DNA from: Siphonodentalium dalli
Taxonomy: Eukaryota > Mollusca > Scaphopoda > Gadilida > Siphonodentaliidae
Direction of reading: 5' to 3'
Assembly: GCA_032622095.1 (NCBI GenBank)
Contig: CP136069.1
Span: forward strand, 124,239,950-124,303,949
DNA length: 64,000 nucleotides
The notes beneath the pieces are model-generated. The model saw only the letters and a list, made by a program, of their open reading frames with translations. It was not told the origin of the DNA and did not search any database. The position numbers and the translations under genes were made by a program. Below, in pieces: positions 1 through 10,955 of the stretch (the stretch's first letter is position 1; every line of letters starts with the position of its first letter).

Positions 1-384
1 AAAACCAACTTGCAACATATAGATCCAACGCCCAGTCCCCCTCGACATTTCTACGTTGGACTTAGAAAATACAATATTTTTCACTGTCGCCTACGTAACT
101 TGTGTAGTGAACTCCGATCTGATATGTTCAACAACTATATCGCTGACAGCCCCGCATGTTCGTGTGGAAACCGGTATGAAGACGCATATCATTATTTCTT
201 CATGTGCCCATTGTACCAAAGAGAGCGCTCAGAATTATCTGAGAAACTAACCCGTGAAAATCTCATAATAAGCAACATTGCAGAACTCATGTGTGGAATA
301 CCTAATATCTCGTCCCAAAAAAATATGAGACTATTTGACATCACACAGCAATATATTGCCGCGACTAAACGTTTCGACCCCTAA
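1..384 (+). pseudogene. LINE ORF2 C-terminal end (CR1/Jockey-like), truncated by window edge
   Basis: The frame is open from base 1 and runs to TAA at 382-384, so the 5' part lies outside the window. It encodes the last ~127 residues of a non-LTR retrotransposon polyprotein. What is visible is the C-terminal cysteine-histidine motif of these elements: CSCG, then HYFFMCPLYQRER. A preceding HCRLR segment matches the interrupted LINE at 48015-50910, which has HCRLR, CVCG and HFLFHCPLYSRQR in the same order. In this family the region follows the reverse transcriptase and is thought to bind nucleic acid. No stop or frameshift is visible in this stretch, but the rest of the element cannot be judged. 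Family assignment is from the motif only. Confidence 0.8.
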
Positions 385-870
385 AAGATTTTATATTATA
401 TGTATGTATATGTGTGTCCATACGGATCCATATATGTGTACATGTGTATATTTAGGTGTATGTACATACATAAGTATATCACTTCTGAATATACTTAAAG
501 GTGCTTCAGAAATTTCAATTTTTATGTGGCAGTTATCTCACAAACGGACCAACCTCCCCCACAAACATGCACGTTCTTATCAATTGTCGGTACTGTCTTC
601 CAGAGCGCTACAAAAATTAAAACCTAGTTCATGACTGTCTACTATTATTATTTTTTCACAATGCAGCCTCATTGTTTTAAACACAAATCTACACAACCTC
701 TGGAAGGCAATACAAATTATATATCTCTAAACTGATCATCATGTAAATACGTTTATATACCGTCATCTTGATCACATGTATGTAATATTATTGTATCGGG
801 AGAGGGGCTTCGTAAGTTGTAAAAACTTGTGCCTCAATCCCTTTTGTATATTATACAAATAAAATATGTT
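385..870 (+). mobile_element. LINE 3' untranslated region and 3' end
   Basis: This stretch follows the LINE stop codon. It contains TATG/TACA-rich DNA, a short GGGAGAGGGGC segment near 799, a small palindrome (TTGTATATTATACAA, about 844-858) and an AATAAA signal at 858-863. That is the expected layout of a LINE 3' end. The exact 3' border is inferred. Confidence 0.55.
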
Positions 871-2092
871 TCAAGATACGTGAGTCAATGAGGAATTGCC
901 ACCAGGCCACGGCCAAACACAATTCTGGACGAGCTATCGTGCAATTATATATATATCGTCGTGAATACAATTTAGCAAAACGCAATGAGTAGAGATCAAC
1001 CTTCGTGAAAAGCAATTTTTAATTGGTCCAGTCGACTCATTGTGCGGAAAATCAGCGGGCGATATGGATAGCTATATATATGGCACAGAATTATGACGGA
1101 CCAAACTCCACCATAATAAATTGTCACACCTACTATGACATCGCTACTGTGGTACGTGTGTCCGCAGCCATTGATCTCGATTGCACAATAACTTTTGGCG
1201 GGGTCGGTTTGTGGGGGGGGGGGGGGTATTTGGTATCTCAGACTTCCTTAAAGTATTGTGTGTGAGAGCCAGTTACAATTAATGCATTTTCAATCCGAGC
1301 CCATATTTGTGTAGATGTGGGTGCAATGCTGATGCTATATATATTCAAGGATTATTTAATTTACTTGGGGTTTTCAACCGCTATAGAACATATCGCGACG
1401 GTCTCACTTTTACTAATGGAGGGAAGACCACCCAAATGGTTAATTTCATAGAGAAATCACTTAACTGCATGTAGAAACACCGACAATATGAAGGCAATGG
1501 CCAAACTTCCCGAGTTCGCAAATGGGTTACATTTGCCTTGCCTTTGCGTGGATCACCAGTCCGCGGCTATCGAAGTTAGAATCAGCCTTATAATGGCCGA
1601 ATGTGCCATGCACCTCACTAACTGAGCCATGCTATAGCCACGAAATGTGCATTATCCCTGTAACTAAGTGAATTTATGTACAATAAGGTCAAAGACTCAA
1701 AGGTGTTTTTAAAAGCTATAATATGCATCTATGTTGATGTCCCATCCGATTGTGTTGAATGAGAAGTTTCTTTTATTGCCAATTTGTGATGTTCTAATAT
1801 TATAATCGCGTCTCTTACTATTGTATAAAACTGAAATGTACATATATATAGTGATCTGACTAATGACTAAACTTTTGATTTATTGATTTTTAGTTGACTG
1901 ATCCATTTTTCCTGAAACTGCATGATAGTTCCATAGGTCTCCTTCCTTCTAGCGCATATCTCTCTTCTCCCTCTCCCCTCTCCCTTGCAACAAATTCAAA
2001 CCATTTTATAACTGGATATAATCATTGACGAGCTTCTTACTTAAAGTGGTGTATCTAGCCAATGATACTTCTGTGTGGATTCAAGATTATAT
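871..2092. other. Unassigned AT-rich DNA with a G run
   Basis: No gene, inverted repeat or clear transposon fragment was recognised. The only distinctive feature is an uninterrupted run of about 14 G near 1212-1226. A short ORF crosses it (1023-1265) but has no recognisable domain and looks like chance. Confidence 0.4.
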
Positions 2093-2254
2093 AGAGTGTA
2101 ATCAATTGGTTCCGAGAATTACGTTAAATAATTCGTGAGAGGCGAGAGACGTCGGTAAGAAACGAGTGTGCGTTAGCGCACGAGTTTCTTACCTAAACGT
2201 CTTTCACCTCGAGTGAATTATTTAACGTAATTCTCGGAACTAATTGATTACTCT
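2093..2254. repeat. Long hairpin (MITE-like palindrome)
   Basis: An imperfect palindrome of about 160 bp. The left arm begins GTAATCAATTGGTTCCGAGA and the right arm ends with its complement. The centre is TGCGTTAGCGCA. The stem carries AATAATTC near the middle of each arm, as do the palindromes at 52288-52456 and 58787-58937. No coding capacity. Confidence 0.8.
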
Positions 2255-2497
2255 ATTTATTACACTACTGCATCAATTTGGTTCGCCAAATATGATTAAA
2301 AACACACAATTAATGCATGAAAGTCGCGATGTGGAGAAAGATTAACCACCGAAATTTCAGTCAATATCAGTAAGCGACGTAATACCAATGACGTAACGAG
2401 AAATGACATAATTCACTAGTGACATTACCATTTTTAATTAACGGCGTTTTCAATGTAAATCGCGCATATAGGAGTGTAATAAAAAAACCCAATAATT
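2255..2497. other. Unassigned spacer
   Basis: AT-rich DNA between two inverted-repeat elements; nothing recognisable. Confidence 0.4.
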
Positions 2498-2765
2498 TAA
2501 CCATTTATATCATAAATGGATTCTCACAGTCAGTTAAAATTTATTATTCATCGGAATGATACATTATTGATTTGCAGTGATATACAGGTAATATAAGCAG
2601 TCGACATATAAATAAACGTACAGAAGGAGTCATATTTATTGAGGGAAATGTTCAGATAATAAGTTCAATAAACGACATAATTATGTTCGTTTGTTGAACT
2701 TATTATCTGAACATTTACTATGGGATAACTACTCACCAATGATTCTTTAGTATAGAAAGATTAAC
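2498..2765. mobile_element. MITE with TTAACC ends and internal hairpin
   Basis: The terminal inverted repeats read TTAACCATTTATATCATAAA on the left and TTTAGTATAGAAAGATTAACC on the right strand end. An internal hairpin at about 2646-2718 has the arm AATGTTCAGATAATAAGTTC. The same ends and the same internal arm recur at 46106-46345, 47075-47268 and 60286-60546, so this is a four-copy family. No ORF; non-autonomous by inference. Confidence 0.75.
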
Positions 2766-2985
2766 CAGCTAATCAGCGAGCTCACGTGGACACTTCCAAA
2801 CTAATAAACAACAAATTGCCATAAAATTTCATCACTAAATAAAAGGTCGCTGAACAAAATGTCCCCCGACGAAGGTGGAAGGTTCAGATCCCTATACTAC
2901 AAACTGTAGGAGGAATTGATTAGACCAATATGATACAAAGTGAATATTCACTAAATATATGTTGCACATTTTCAATGTGTCGCGA

Positions 2986-3380
2986 AAGGGTCAATAACTC
3001 TAAAATAAAAACATAAAACATTTCTATGTCGAAAAATGGCAATAACTCCGCCAAAATGACTCCGACTGAACAGGTTGACATTTGTGCCAAGTTAAAAAAA
3101 ATTGACTGTAAAATGACGGAATACAGGCTATGACAAAATATGCGTCCCAGGATGTACGATTCTCGAAAAATGGCGATGACTCCGCCCGCCAAAATGAGTC
3201 CGACCGAACTCAAAATCGCAGGTGCGCAGGTTCCCATGTTGGTTGAGTTATGCTCCAAGTTGAACACAAAATGACCAGAAAATGAAAGAATACAGGCTCT
3301 GACAAAGTTCCGGAAAAAACGGATGGACGCACGGACGTACGCACGGACGAGTGCGGGCGAGGGTAATTACTATAGCCCAA
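2986..3380. repeat. Degenerate duplicated segment with GGACG-rich end
   Basis: Two related segments begin TCGAAAAATGGC (about 3029 and 3163), each followed by ACTCCGCC and AAAATGA. A short GGACGCACGGACG tract follows near 3322. This looks like the end of a dispersed repeat that leads directly into the 45-bp minisatellite. No coding function seen. Confidence 0.4.
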
Positions 3381-3404
3381 TATCAAGCTGGTGAAATTAA
3401 CAAA

Positions 3405-3854
3405 TCAGACATAACACAGTATATAGTAGAGGATGAGATGAGCAGACAATCAGACATAACACAGTATATAGTAGAGGATGAGATGAGCAGACAATCAAAC
3501 ATAACACAGTATATAGTAGAGGATGAGATGAGCAGACAATCAAACATAACACAGTATATAGTAGAGGATGAGATGAGCAGACAATCAAACATAACACAGT
3601 ATATAGTAGAGGATGAGATGAGCAGACAATCAAACATAACACAGTATATAGTAGAGGATGAGATGAGCAGACAATCAAACATAACACAGTATATAGTAGA
3701 GGATGAGATGAGCAGACAATCAAACATAACACAGTATATAGTAGAGGATGAGATGAGCAGACAATCAAACATAACACAGTATATAGTAGAGGATGAGATG
3801 AGCAGACAATCAAACATAACACAGTATATAGTAGAGGATGAGATGAGAAGGAGT
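3405..3854 (+). repeat. 45-bp minisatellite, ten copies, in frame
   Basis: Ten head-to-tail units of exactly 45 bp. Units 3-9 are identical in translation, the first two differ by one residue (D for N) and the last diverges at its end. Because 45 is a multiple of three, one plus-strand frame (3351-3947) reads ten copies of a 15-residue acidic unit (SNITQYIVEDEMSRQ). Two minus-strand frames also stay open. There is no sign that any is a gene: no recognisable domain flanks the array and the openness follows from the unit length. Confidence 0.9.
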
Positions 3855-3949
3855 GAACAAATGAGTTTTTCGACCAGTAGAATATTTTTATATTCTGCTC
3901 TTACTTCCGGCGGATTGGCTCCTTCTGCCAAAACCGGAAGTGAATAAAC

Positions 3950-6199
3950 AAAAGTATTCTCGATATCGCTGTATGGTCGCTAGATAAAAACAACCAAGCA
4001 GAGAGTTTATTTGTTAATTTAACCAGCGAGCTCAATGGGAAAGAATTTTGGAAAACACATAAGAGGTACACAGGTGGTATAACAAATGATGATAGTAACA
4101 AGGTCCCAATGGAAACTTTTGTTTAGCATTTTAAAATGATGAATGAGGAGTCAGAAGATGAAAATATGGAACCTATGATTAGTTCCCTATTTGGAGACTG
4201 CGAGTCACAAATATAATTAGATGCCCCTATTGATGACTACGAAATATTCAAGGCAATAGATAATTTGAAAAATAACAAAGCCCCATGGGAAGATGAAATC
4301 ACTAATGAGTCAATAAAAGAAACCAAATTTATAATGGTACCGATATATAGAAAATTATTTAATGTAATATTGGACACTGGAATTTTCCCAGAAAGTTGGA
4401 CAACCGATATAATAAAGCCGCTATATAAAAATAAAGGCGACCGACGGAAACCAGACTCGTATCGTGATATAACATTATTGAGTTCTCTGAGTAAAGTTTT
4501 CACAGCGTTAGTTAATTCGCGACTGCGATCTATTACCGACAGATTGAATACGATAACAGAATGTCAGAGGGGATTCAGAGAGCACCACTCAACGGCCGAC
4601 AATATATTTATCTTGTATGCTTTGATTGAACTTTTTCTTAAAAAGAAAAAGAGACTTTTTTGTGCGTTCATTGATTTGAGAAAAGCATTTGATACGGTTT
4701 GGAGGGATGGGTTGATGATAAAACTTTTGAGGAGTAACATTGGTGGGAAAATATTTAGGGTCATTCAAGGGATGTATAAGGGAATAAAGTCGTGTATTAA
4801 AGCCGGGAATTACAAATCCAATTATTTTTCTTGCAGTATCGGTGTACGACAGGGCGTAAGTCTTTCTCCTTTTCTATTCACCATATTCTTAAATGACCTT
4901 GAATAATTTTTGAATGATTGCTGTATAGAGGGCTTGCCACACGTAGGAGGGATGTTTGAGGATAAGTTCGATGATTACTTAAAAATACTGTGCATGTTGT
5001 ATGCCGATGGCACGGTGTTATTCGCCGAGTCACCACAAGGGACGCAGAGAGCACTAGATGCATACAATGAGTATACGGTATCTTGGAAGTTGGGCATAAA
5101 TGTGGACAAAAGTTAAATTATTATATTTGGCAGTAGAAAGCAGAATGAGACTTTTAGGTTTACTATGAATGATACAGGTATTGATATTGTCGACTCTTTC
5201 TGCTATTTGGGAATATATTTTTATTCGAACGGACGCTTCTGAATGTCGATTGAACGTATAAAAACTGTTGGTAACAAATCTGTTTATGGGCTATTTCATA
5301 AGACGGCGAAGATCAACATGTCACCCGATTTGGCATACAAACTTTTCGACAGCATGATAGAACCAATATTGCTTTGTGGAAGCGAAGTGTGGGGATTTGA
5401 GAATACCGCATGTCTCGAGACTGTGCACTTGCAATTTATTAAATACACACTTTGTATGAAATCGAGCACTCCGACTTATATGGTACATGGAGAGACAGGT
5501 AGATACACACTTAACATACATATAAAAAAGCGGATGCTTGCTTTTTGGTCGCGTTTAGTTTCTGGTCAATGTTCGGCGTTGGCAAGAAAGTTATATAATC
5601 TTTTGAGAGGAATGGATGAAAACGATTACTTGGGTAACAAATCGATAGCATGGACAAGTGAGATAAGATATATATTATCAAGTGTGGGGTGGGGAGAAAT
5701 TTGGAGATCACAGCATCCTCTTAGTAAATTAGAACTTGGAATATTTAAGGAAATGAGTAGAACACGTTTTGTTGAACAATGGAAAAGTTATATTGAACGA
5801 TCATGTAGAGGCGAATTTTATGGACAATTTAAAATGAACTTCGGTATAGAAAAGTATCTATCGATTATACCATCGGGATTATTAACATGTTTAACAAGAA
5901 TAAGAACAGCGAATCACAGGCTACCGATAGAAACAGAAAGATGGAGTAAATCAAAATCAAAAAAGGGCAAAACAGCTGATTCAAAAGTGTGTCAATTATG
6001 TAAATCGCAAACTGGTGATGAATACCATTTCATATTAGTTTGCCCAGAATTCAGAACTTTAAAATGCAAATATTTACTAGGGAAGTATTATGACTTCCCA
6101 ACTAATGACAAATTATATGCGTTACTTACTGAGGAAAATGAATATATTTTAAAGAATTTTGCGATTTTTATCAAATTATGTTTACAGAAATACCTATGA
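3950..6199 (+). pseudogene. LINE reverse transcriptase ORF with five in-frame stops
   Basis: One reading frame can be followed for about 2.25 kb without a frameshift, from the GKEFWK segment (near 4040) to TGA at 6197-6199. Within it are the reverse transcriptase blocks: KNNKAPWEDE (near 4267), FIDLRKAFDTVW (near 4670), VRQGVSLSP (near 4845) and the catalytic box at 5000-5011. The thumb/connection region follows, then the C-terminal CQLCKSQTGDEYHF zinc-knuckle-like motif (near 5990). In-frame stops lie at 4124, 4214, 4904, 5114 and 5240. The catalytic box reads YADG instead of YADD, so the enzyme would be dead even without the stops. The 5' end (endonuclease domain) is missing. It resembles the minus-strand LINE at 30198-33300 along its length. 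Confidence 0.88.
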
Positions 6200-6432
6200 T
6201 AATAGATGACGATGACGATGACGACGACGACGACAGTGATGAGGGCGAATGATAACGACGATGATGAGATGATGATGATCGTGTTGATGATGATAATAAT
6301 GATGATGATTACACAAACAAAGGACCCCGAATTCGACGACCAAATGTCACATTATGTACATACACTGTAAATATGTTATATGACTCTATATTTTGTGCAT
6401 AATAGTACGATTGAGTTATCAATAAAGCATAC
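6200..6432 (+). mobile_element. LINE 3' end with GAT-rich microsatellite
   Basis: Directly after the LINE stop there is a run of GATGAC/GATGAT triplets (about 6207-6310), then AT-rich DNA with AATAAA at about 6421-6426. This fits the 3' untranslated region of the preceding LINE; the exact end is not certain. Confidence 0.5.
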
Positions 6433-6492
6433 CACAAGGACACAAAACACTAATAAACAACTACATCTTGCGATCAAAGGCCAGCATATATG

Positions 6493-6903
6493 AAAGGTAC
6501 TCAATCCGATCAGACCGTCCCCATACCATCAAGATACAACAACAACATTGTTTCAAAATACGCTTTAGTTATCAGAACTGATTTATTGCAACAAAATAAT
6601 GCTAACCACTGTCAAATATGGTATCAAATTTCCCAAAAGTGTCATGAAATTTGACCGTATTACCACTTGATTTTAGAGTTATCCATCTTCATCCGCAATT
6701 TTGTCTGAGACACTGTTTGACCACGTGTTTCTGGGCCACATATTATTACACATCTCGGGAAATGACAAACTTCAAAAGTCTATATCTGATCACTCTGAGT
6801 TTTGATGGGTGGGTTCCTCGACTCGAATCAAATATTGTTTACCCCCCGAAGCCAGCCAAAGAAATAGTAATTTAGGAGCGTCTGATCGGATTATGTACCT
6901 TTA
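6493..6903. mobile_element. MITE with AAAGGTAC ends
   Basis: Left end AAAGGTACTCAATCCGATCA; right end is the near-perfect complement (TGATCGGATTATGTACCTTT). About 28 bp of terminal inverted repeat over a 411-bp element. An internal 74-codon ORF (6651-6875) has no recognisable domain. No second copy was found in the window. Confidence 0.7.
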
Positions 6904-7007
6904 AATAATAACGAACACATTATGGAAAAACAACCGTTACTGCATGATGATGTTTGCTATAATAGCACATCGCAGTATTACGCACAAAACTGTCAACCTA
7001 CGGAATA

Positions 7008-7449
7008 CTTTAAAGGTCATTTAATTTTCGAGCCACCGATTATTTTGGTTTATAGTGCCATGATATGTGGTTTTAATAACAATCTATGACATTAAATATG
7101 ATTAAAATACTATAATTCACCACCATTTGTAACGTCTGTGTCTCAGAACGTGCCCACAGAGTTATAGAAAATAGCTGAAATCATAGGAACATTGTCCCTG
7201 TATCGCTCCCAGAATGCAACATAATCCAATCTAAGATATATAATTATTTCCCTTCCATTGAAAATAATAGACTTTGCAGAAACTGAAACACAGAAAACAC
7301 GTCGGCACCTCCACAAAAACAACATGTTCACAGCTTTTACACTTGATAATAAAATGTTTTGGAGTTTCCTCTTTCAAACGGTATATAATATGACATACAT
7401 TTTATATAATGTGATCTGGGGGTTCGAAAATTAAGTGGGCCTTTAAAGA
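7008..7449. mobile_element. MITE with CTTTAAAGG ends
   Basis: Left end CTTTAAAGGTCATTTAATTT; the right end is complementary to CTTTAAAGGCCCACTTAATT. The left half (7008-7130) is also found inside the 2.18-kb element at 8881-9000 and 49721-49840. It abuts or overlaps by a few bases the next element at 7440, which starts with the same CTTTAAAG. Confidence 0.65.
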
Positions 7450-7675
7450 TACGGGCGGCGTTGGCGGTGAGTATGCTGTTTAAATATTCACCTCCGTCAA
7501 AAACCGCCATAAACAGAAAGAATAGTAAAATATAGACAGACCTTGTTCTTATACCAATCATAAATATGGCATAAACAGTATGTTATTGTCAATTCCCCCC
7601 CCCTTTTTATGTAAACAAAAGCAAAAAACGTTACGTTTCTTGGCTTTTGTTCAGATCCGGATATGGTAAACCGTT

Positions 7676-9857
7676 ATTACGCCACCGTAGTGTGGTGTTT
7701 ATTGCTTTTGGTTTTTTTGTATCGCATGGGCGATCGATAATTCACTGGGTGATTGTACATTCGGCAAACCTCGTCAGATTCCGTCACCGTTTCATCGTAC
7801 CGATAATTACGAGAGTACAACTAAGATTGGCACATGTGTTTACGTCACCGGTGTAATTGTGGGGACATGCTTCTATTATGAAGGTTTGCTATCCCGAAGG
7901 TCCGCTATTCCGAAGGTTCTCTATTCCGAAGGTTTTTGTTATTTTTAGGTTAATTCTATATTTTAAAGTATTGAGACTAATTTGAGAGGGTTCATTTTCA
8001 CAAAGATTCTTTATATGGAGTGTGCGCTCACATCCGAACTGATCATGCGCGCACACCGATACAGATACAGGAGGAAATAACTTAACTTAGAACATTAAAT
8101 GTGATTTTGTTTTGTTTTCGCTGGTTTTCTTGAGATTTTATGTCATTACGTGGGCCCATACCTTTGAATTCTTGGCATATACTATGAATGTTGTGGTATA
8201 TATGGACCCTCCCGCATTGGGACATGACATAGGTTCAGTTGACTTAAGTGGTGTTCTGTGTGTGCTCCAATTTGGAGTTCATTATTTTAAGGGCCAAGTT
8301 TAGAATTTTATGGGTCCATACCTTTGAACTCTGGGCATATAATATGAATATTGGGGGGCATGGCTCTATTCCGAAGGTTCACTATCCCGAAGGTCCACTA
8401 TTCCGAAATTTCTCTGAATGTTCGCTATTCCGAAGGTTCACCAATCCGAAGGTTCGTTATTCCGAAGGTTCTGTGTTCCAAAGATTTTTTTTATTTTAAG
8501 GTTAATTCTATATTCTAAAGTAACGAGAGGGTTCATTATCACGAAGATTCTTTTTATGAAGGAAATAACGTAAAACATTAAATGTGATTTTGTTTTGTTT
8601 TCGAGGGTTTTCTTGAGTTTAATGTCATTACGTATGACCTTATTTCTCATTACATATTCACGCCAAGGAGCCCACACAATTGCTATGTTACGATGCGATT
8701 TAATGTGATTATGTGTGACCTAATATCTCAATAATCTGAGGCAAGAGTACGCCTGCTAAAGGCGAATTATAACAGTTGGGGGTATAACGCTCAATAAATA
8801 CTGGAGGCTATAACAAACTGCGCAGTAGAATATCGCTGAATGGACGAGTATGAGATGAGCCTAAATGCAATTGTGACTTTGTTTAAAGGCCCACTTAATT
8901 TTCGAGTCATTAATTTTGTATAGTATATACGGTTTTAATAACAATTTATGCCATAAAATTTGAATAAACTACTATAATTCATCACCATTTGAAAGGCAGA
9001 ATACTTCTATCTCCTAGTTTGAAACACCTTCAAAATACCGCGTCGTATATCTAGCAATTAGCAACCAACATGTCCTCCTCGGCTTTCCATAGATTTCAAC
9101 GTAATTTGATACCTATGGGTATTTGTGTCCGGGAAGTGTTTTGAACGGGTCAAATCGTGACCCCGACCTGACCTTGACCTTTAAAACTGTCAATGCAAGG
9201 TCAATTTGGGTAAAACGGACAAATTTCGGCAAAATTTGATACTAGGGATACTTTGGTCTGAGGAGCGTTTTGAACGGGTCAAATCGTGACCTCGGCCTGA
9301 CCTTGACCTTCAATATGGCCAATCAAAGGTCAACTCGGATAAAACGGATAGATTTCGACGAAATTTGATACCTATGGGTACTTTTGTCGGGGGGGGGGGG
9401 GGTGTTTTGGACGGGTCAAATCATGACTCTGACCTTACCTTGGCCTTCAAAATTGTTAATTAAAGGTCAAGTTGGGTAAAACGGACGGATTTCGACGAAA
9501 TTTGATACCTATGGGTAGTTTTCTACGGGTGGGGGTGTTTTGGACTGGACAAATCATGACCCTGACCTGACCTTGACTTTCGAAATAGTCAATTGAAGGT
9601 CAAATCGTACCTTTCACCGGAAAGCAGATGTGAAACAGCCCGGGTGAAGTCGGGCCTATCAGCTTGTGTAATAAAGAAGACAGTTTGATGAAAGTAATGT
9701 ATGCCACGAGAAACGGGAAAACTTGAAATATGGAAGTACGCAAATTTCCCGCATAAAATTTGAAAGCTAGTTTATAGAATAATTGTATTATTATTTATAT
9801 TTATGGCTAATAATACGATCTTGGTGGCGTTACCATTTCTGACTATGGTTTTCTTGT
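7676..9857. mobile_element. 2.18-kb dispersed element, copy 1
   Basis: Matches 48516-50697 at a constant offset of 40840 bp with only about a dozen differences that I could count, so the copies are recent. Contents in order: a short TACGCCACC start; TTCCGAAGGT minisatellite units (7880-7930 and 8366-8480); half of a CTTTAAAGG MITE (8881-9000); then four to five tandem units of about 120-130 bp, each carrying TGACCTTGACCT-like motifs (about 9085-9610). No conserved ORF: those present share no protein motif. The ends lack clear terminal repeats; a weak TACGCCACC/GGTGGCGTTA relation exists near, but not at, the right end. Class unknown. Confidence 0.85.
9085..9610. repeat. Tandem array with TGACCT motifs inside the 2.18-kb element
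   Basis: Successive units of about 120-130 bp begin near GATTTCRACGNAATTTGATA and contain CAAATCGTGACC, then TGACCTGACCTTGACCTT, then AAAGGTCAA. A run of 14 G interrupts unit three (about 9389-9402). The same array is present at 49925-50450. Confidence 0.8.
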
Positions 9858-10145
9858 TTGTTACTGTTTTCCTGATATGGAAATAATAAAGAGAGTTTAT
9901 ATCATTTTTGTGTGATTAACCAATAGAATTGCGCTGTGTTATGTAAAGAGAAGCACAACTTCTGTAAGACGAGCAGACTCTTGTTTACGTACACCACCGT
10001 ACGTCTTGACGACAATATACTGTTTACGCGCTGATTATGTTTGGCATATGAACAAAACAATCTATTTTTTAATATTCCGTCTGTTGATGGCGATTTGAAC
10101 AAATATGAATATTTCTGCAACGAACGCCGCCCATGCCTTTAAATC

Positions 10146-10673
10146 AATTGGTTGTAGCATATTTGTCTATTAAGTGCTAAGGCTGATTTTGCCTGATATT
10201 TTTTGCAGGCGTTTCGATATAGAAAACTATGTGCCAGAAAACGTCGTCTGTACCACAGCTAACTACGTGTGAAGTAACACTTAAATTCAGCTATAGCAAT
10301 GCTACCGAAATTTACCAGTAAATTAGACGCAATTATCTCACAAGAATTAATCATAAATGTATTTGAATACACTTGTCGGTAACACCGTTACATGCGGAAC
10401 TACAAAAAACTGACTTCTATATAATGTCGTTAGCTTTGGTAATGATGTATTTTCTGATAAGCATGTTTCCGTTCATAATCTGGCACCATGTGGTTTTAAA
10501 TGACGAAAATGCCGGCAAGAGTATAAATACGATGACAAATTGTTATCGTATGAGCTAATCTGAGGCTATTTCTCAATACTTACTTCGGGTATGACTACCG
10601 TACCAATAACTCTACAACTGACCATCAGAACAACAATACCTAGATAAATCAACAAGACCAGTGCTAACATTTG
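10146..10673. other. Unassigned DNA
   Basis: No recognisable repeat or gene. A TTTTTTGCAG acceptor-like site near 10200 is followed by an open stretch that stops within about 60 bases; too weak to call an exon. A 61-codon hydrophobic ORF (10373-10558) has no known features. Confidence 0.4.
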
Positions 10674-10684
10674 CCCCCCCCCCC

Positions 10685-10937
10685 CAAGCCTTGAAATAGT
10701 GTGCCTGTCATTTGCAGAATGAGATCCGCAGACGGCGAATTTAGTGATGCTACCCCGCATAGCGGGCTAGCATCACCAAATTCACCCTCTGGAGACCTCA
10801 TTCTGCTTACACCTCAGCAGAATGAGGTCCCCAGAGGGTGAATTTAGTGATGCTAGCCCGCTATGAGGGGTAGCACCACTAAATTCACCCTCTGGGACCT
10901 CATTTTACAAATGACAGACACACTATTTCAAGGCTTG
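10685..10937. mobile_element. Double-hairpin element flanked by poly-C on both sides
   Basis: Terminal inverted repeat CAAGCCTTGAAATAGTGTG at both ends encloses two consecutive hairpins (about 10715-10806 and 10820-10907) with related arms (AATGAGGTCC, GAGGGTGAATTTAGTGATG). The plus strand has a C run on each side: 12 C at 10674-10685 and 18 C at 10938-10955. A partial relative (CACTAAATTCACCCTC) is at about 12146-12175. Confidence 0.8.
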
Positions 10938-10955
10938 CCCCCCCCCCCCCCCCCC

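Larger units (their letters stand above)
7440..10145. mobile_element. MITE with GGGCGGCGTT ends, split by a 2.18-kb insert
   Basis: The outer ends are CTTTAAAGATACGGGCGGCG (left) and its approximate complement ending CGCCGCCCATGCCTTTAAA (right). The element is interrupted at about 7675/9858. An unfilled relative of about 510 bp lies at 51501-52013: its GGTAAAC...GTTCTTGTTGGTG junction corresponds to the two sides of the insert. A third, 3'-truncated relative is at 17319-17515. Subtracting the insert leaves about 520 bp, matching the unfilled copy. Confidence 0.75.

Noticed and set aside
3383-3931. Minus-strand ORFs of 182 and 141 codons through the 45-bp array
   Set aside because: They exist only because the unit length is a multiple of three; no start context, domain or flank supports them.
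8112-8677. ORFs inside the 2.18-kb element, repeated at 48952-49517
   Set aside because: Identical in both copies only because the DNA is nearly identical; they cross minisatellite units and have no domain.
7676-9857. The 2.18-kb element as a Helitron
   Set aside because: Lack of target duplication would fit, but there is no TC start, no CTRR end and no terminal hairpin in either orientation.
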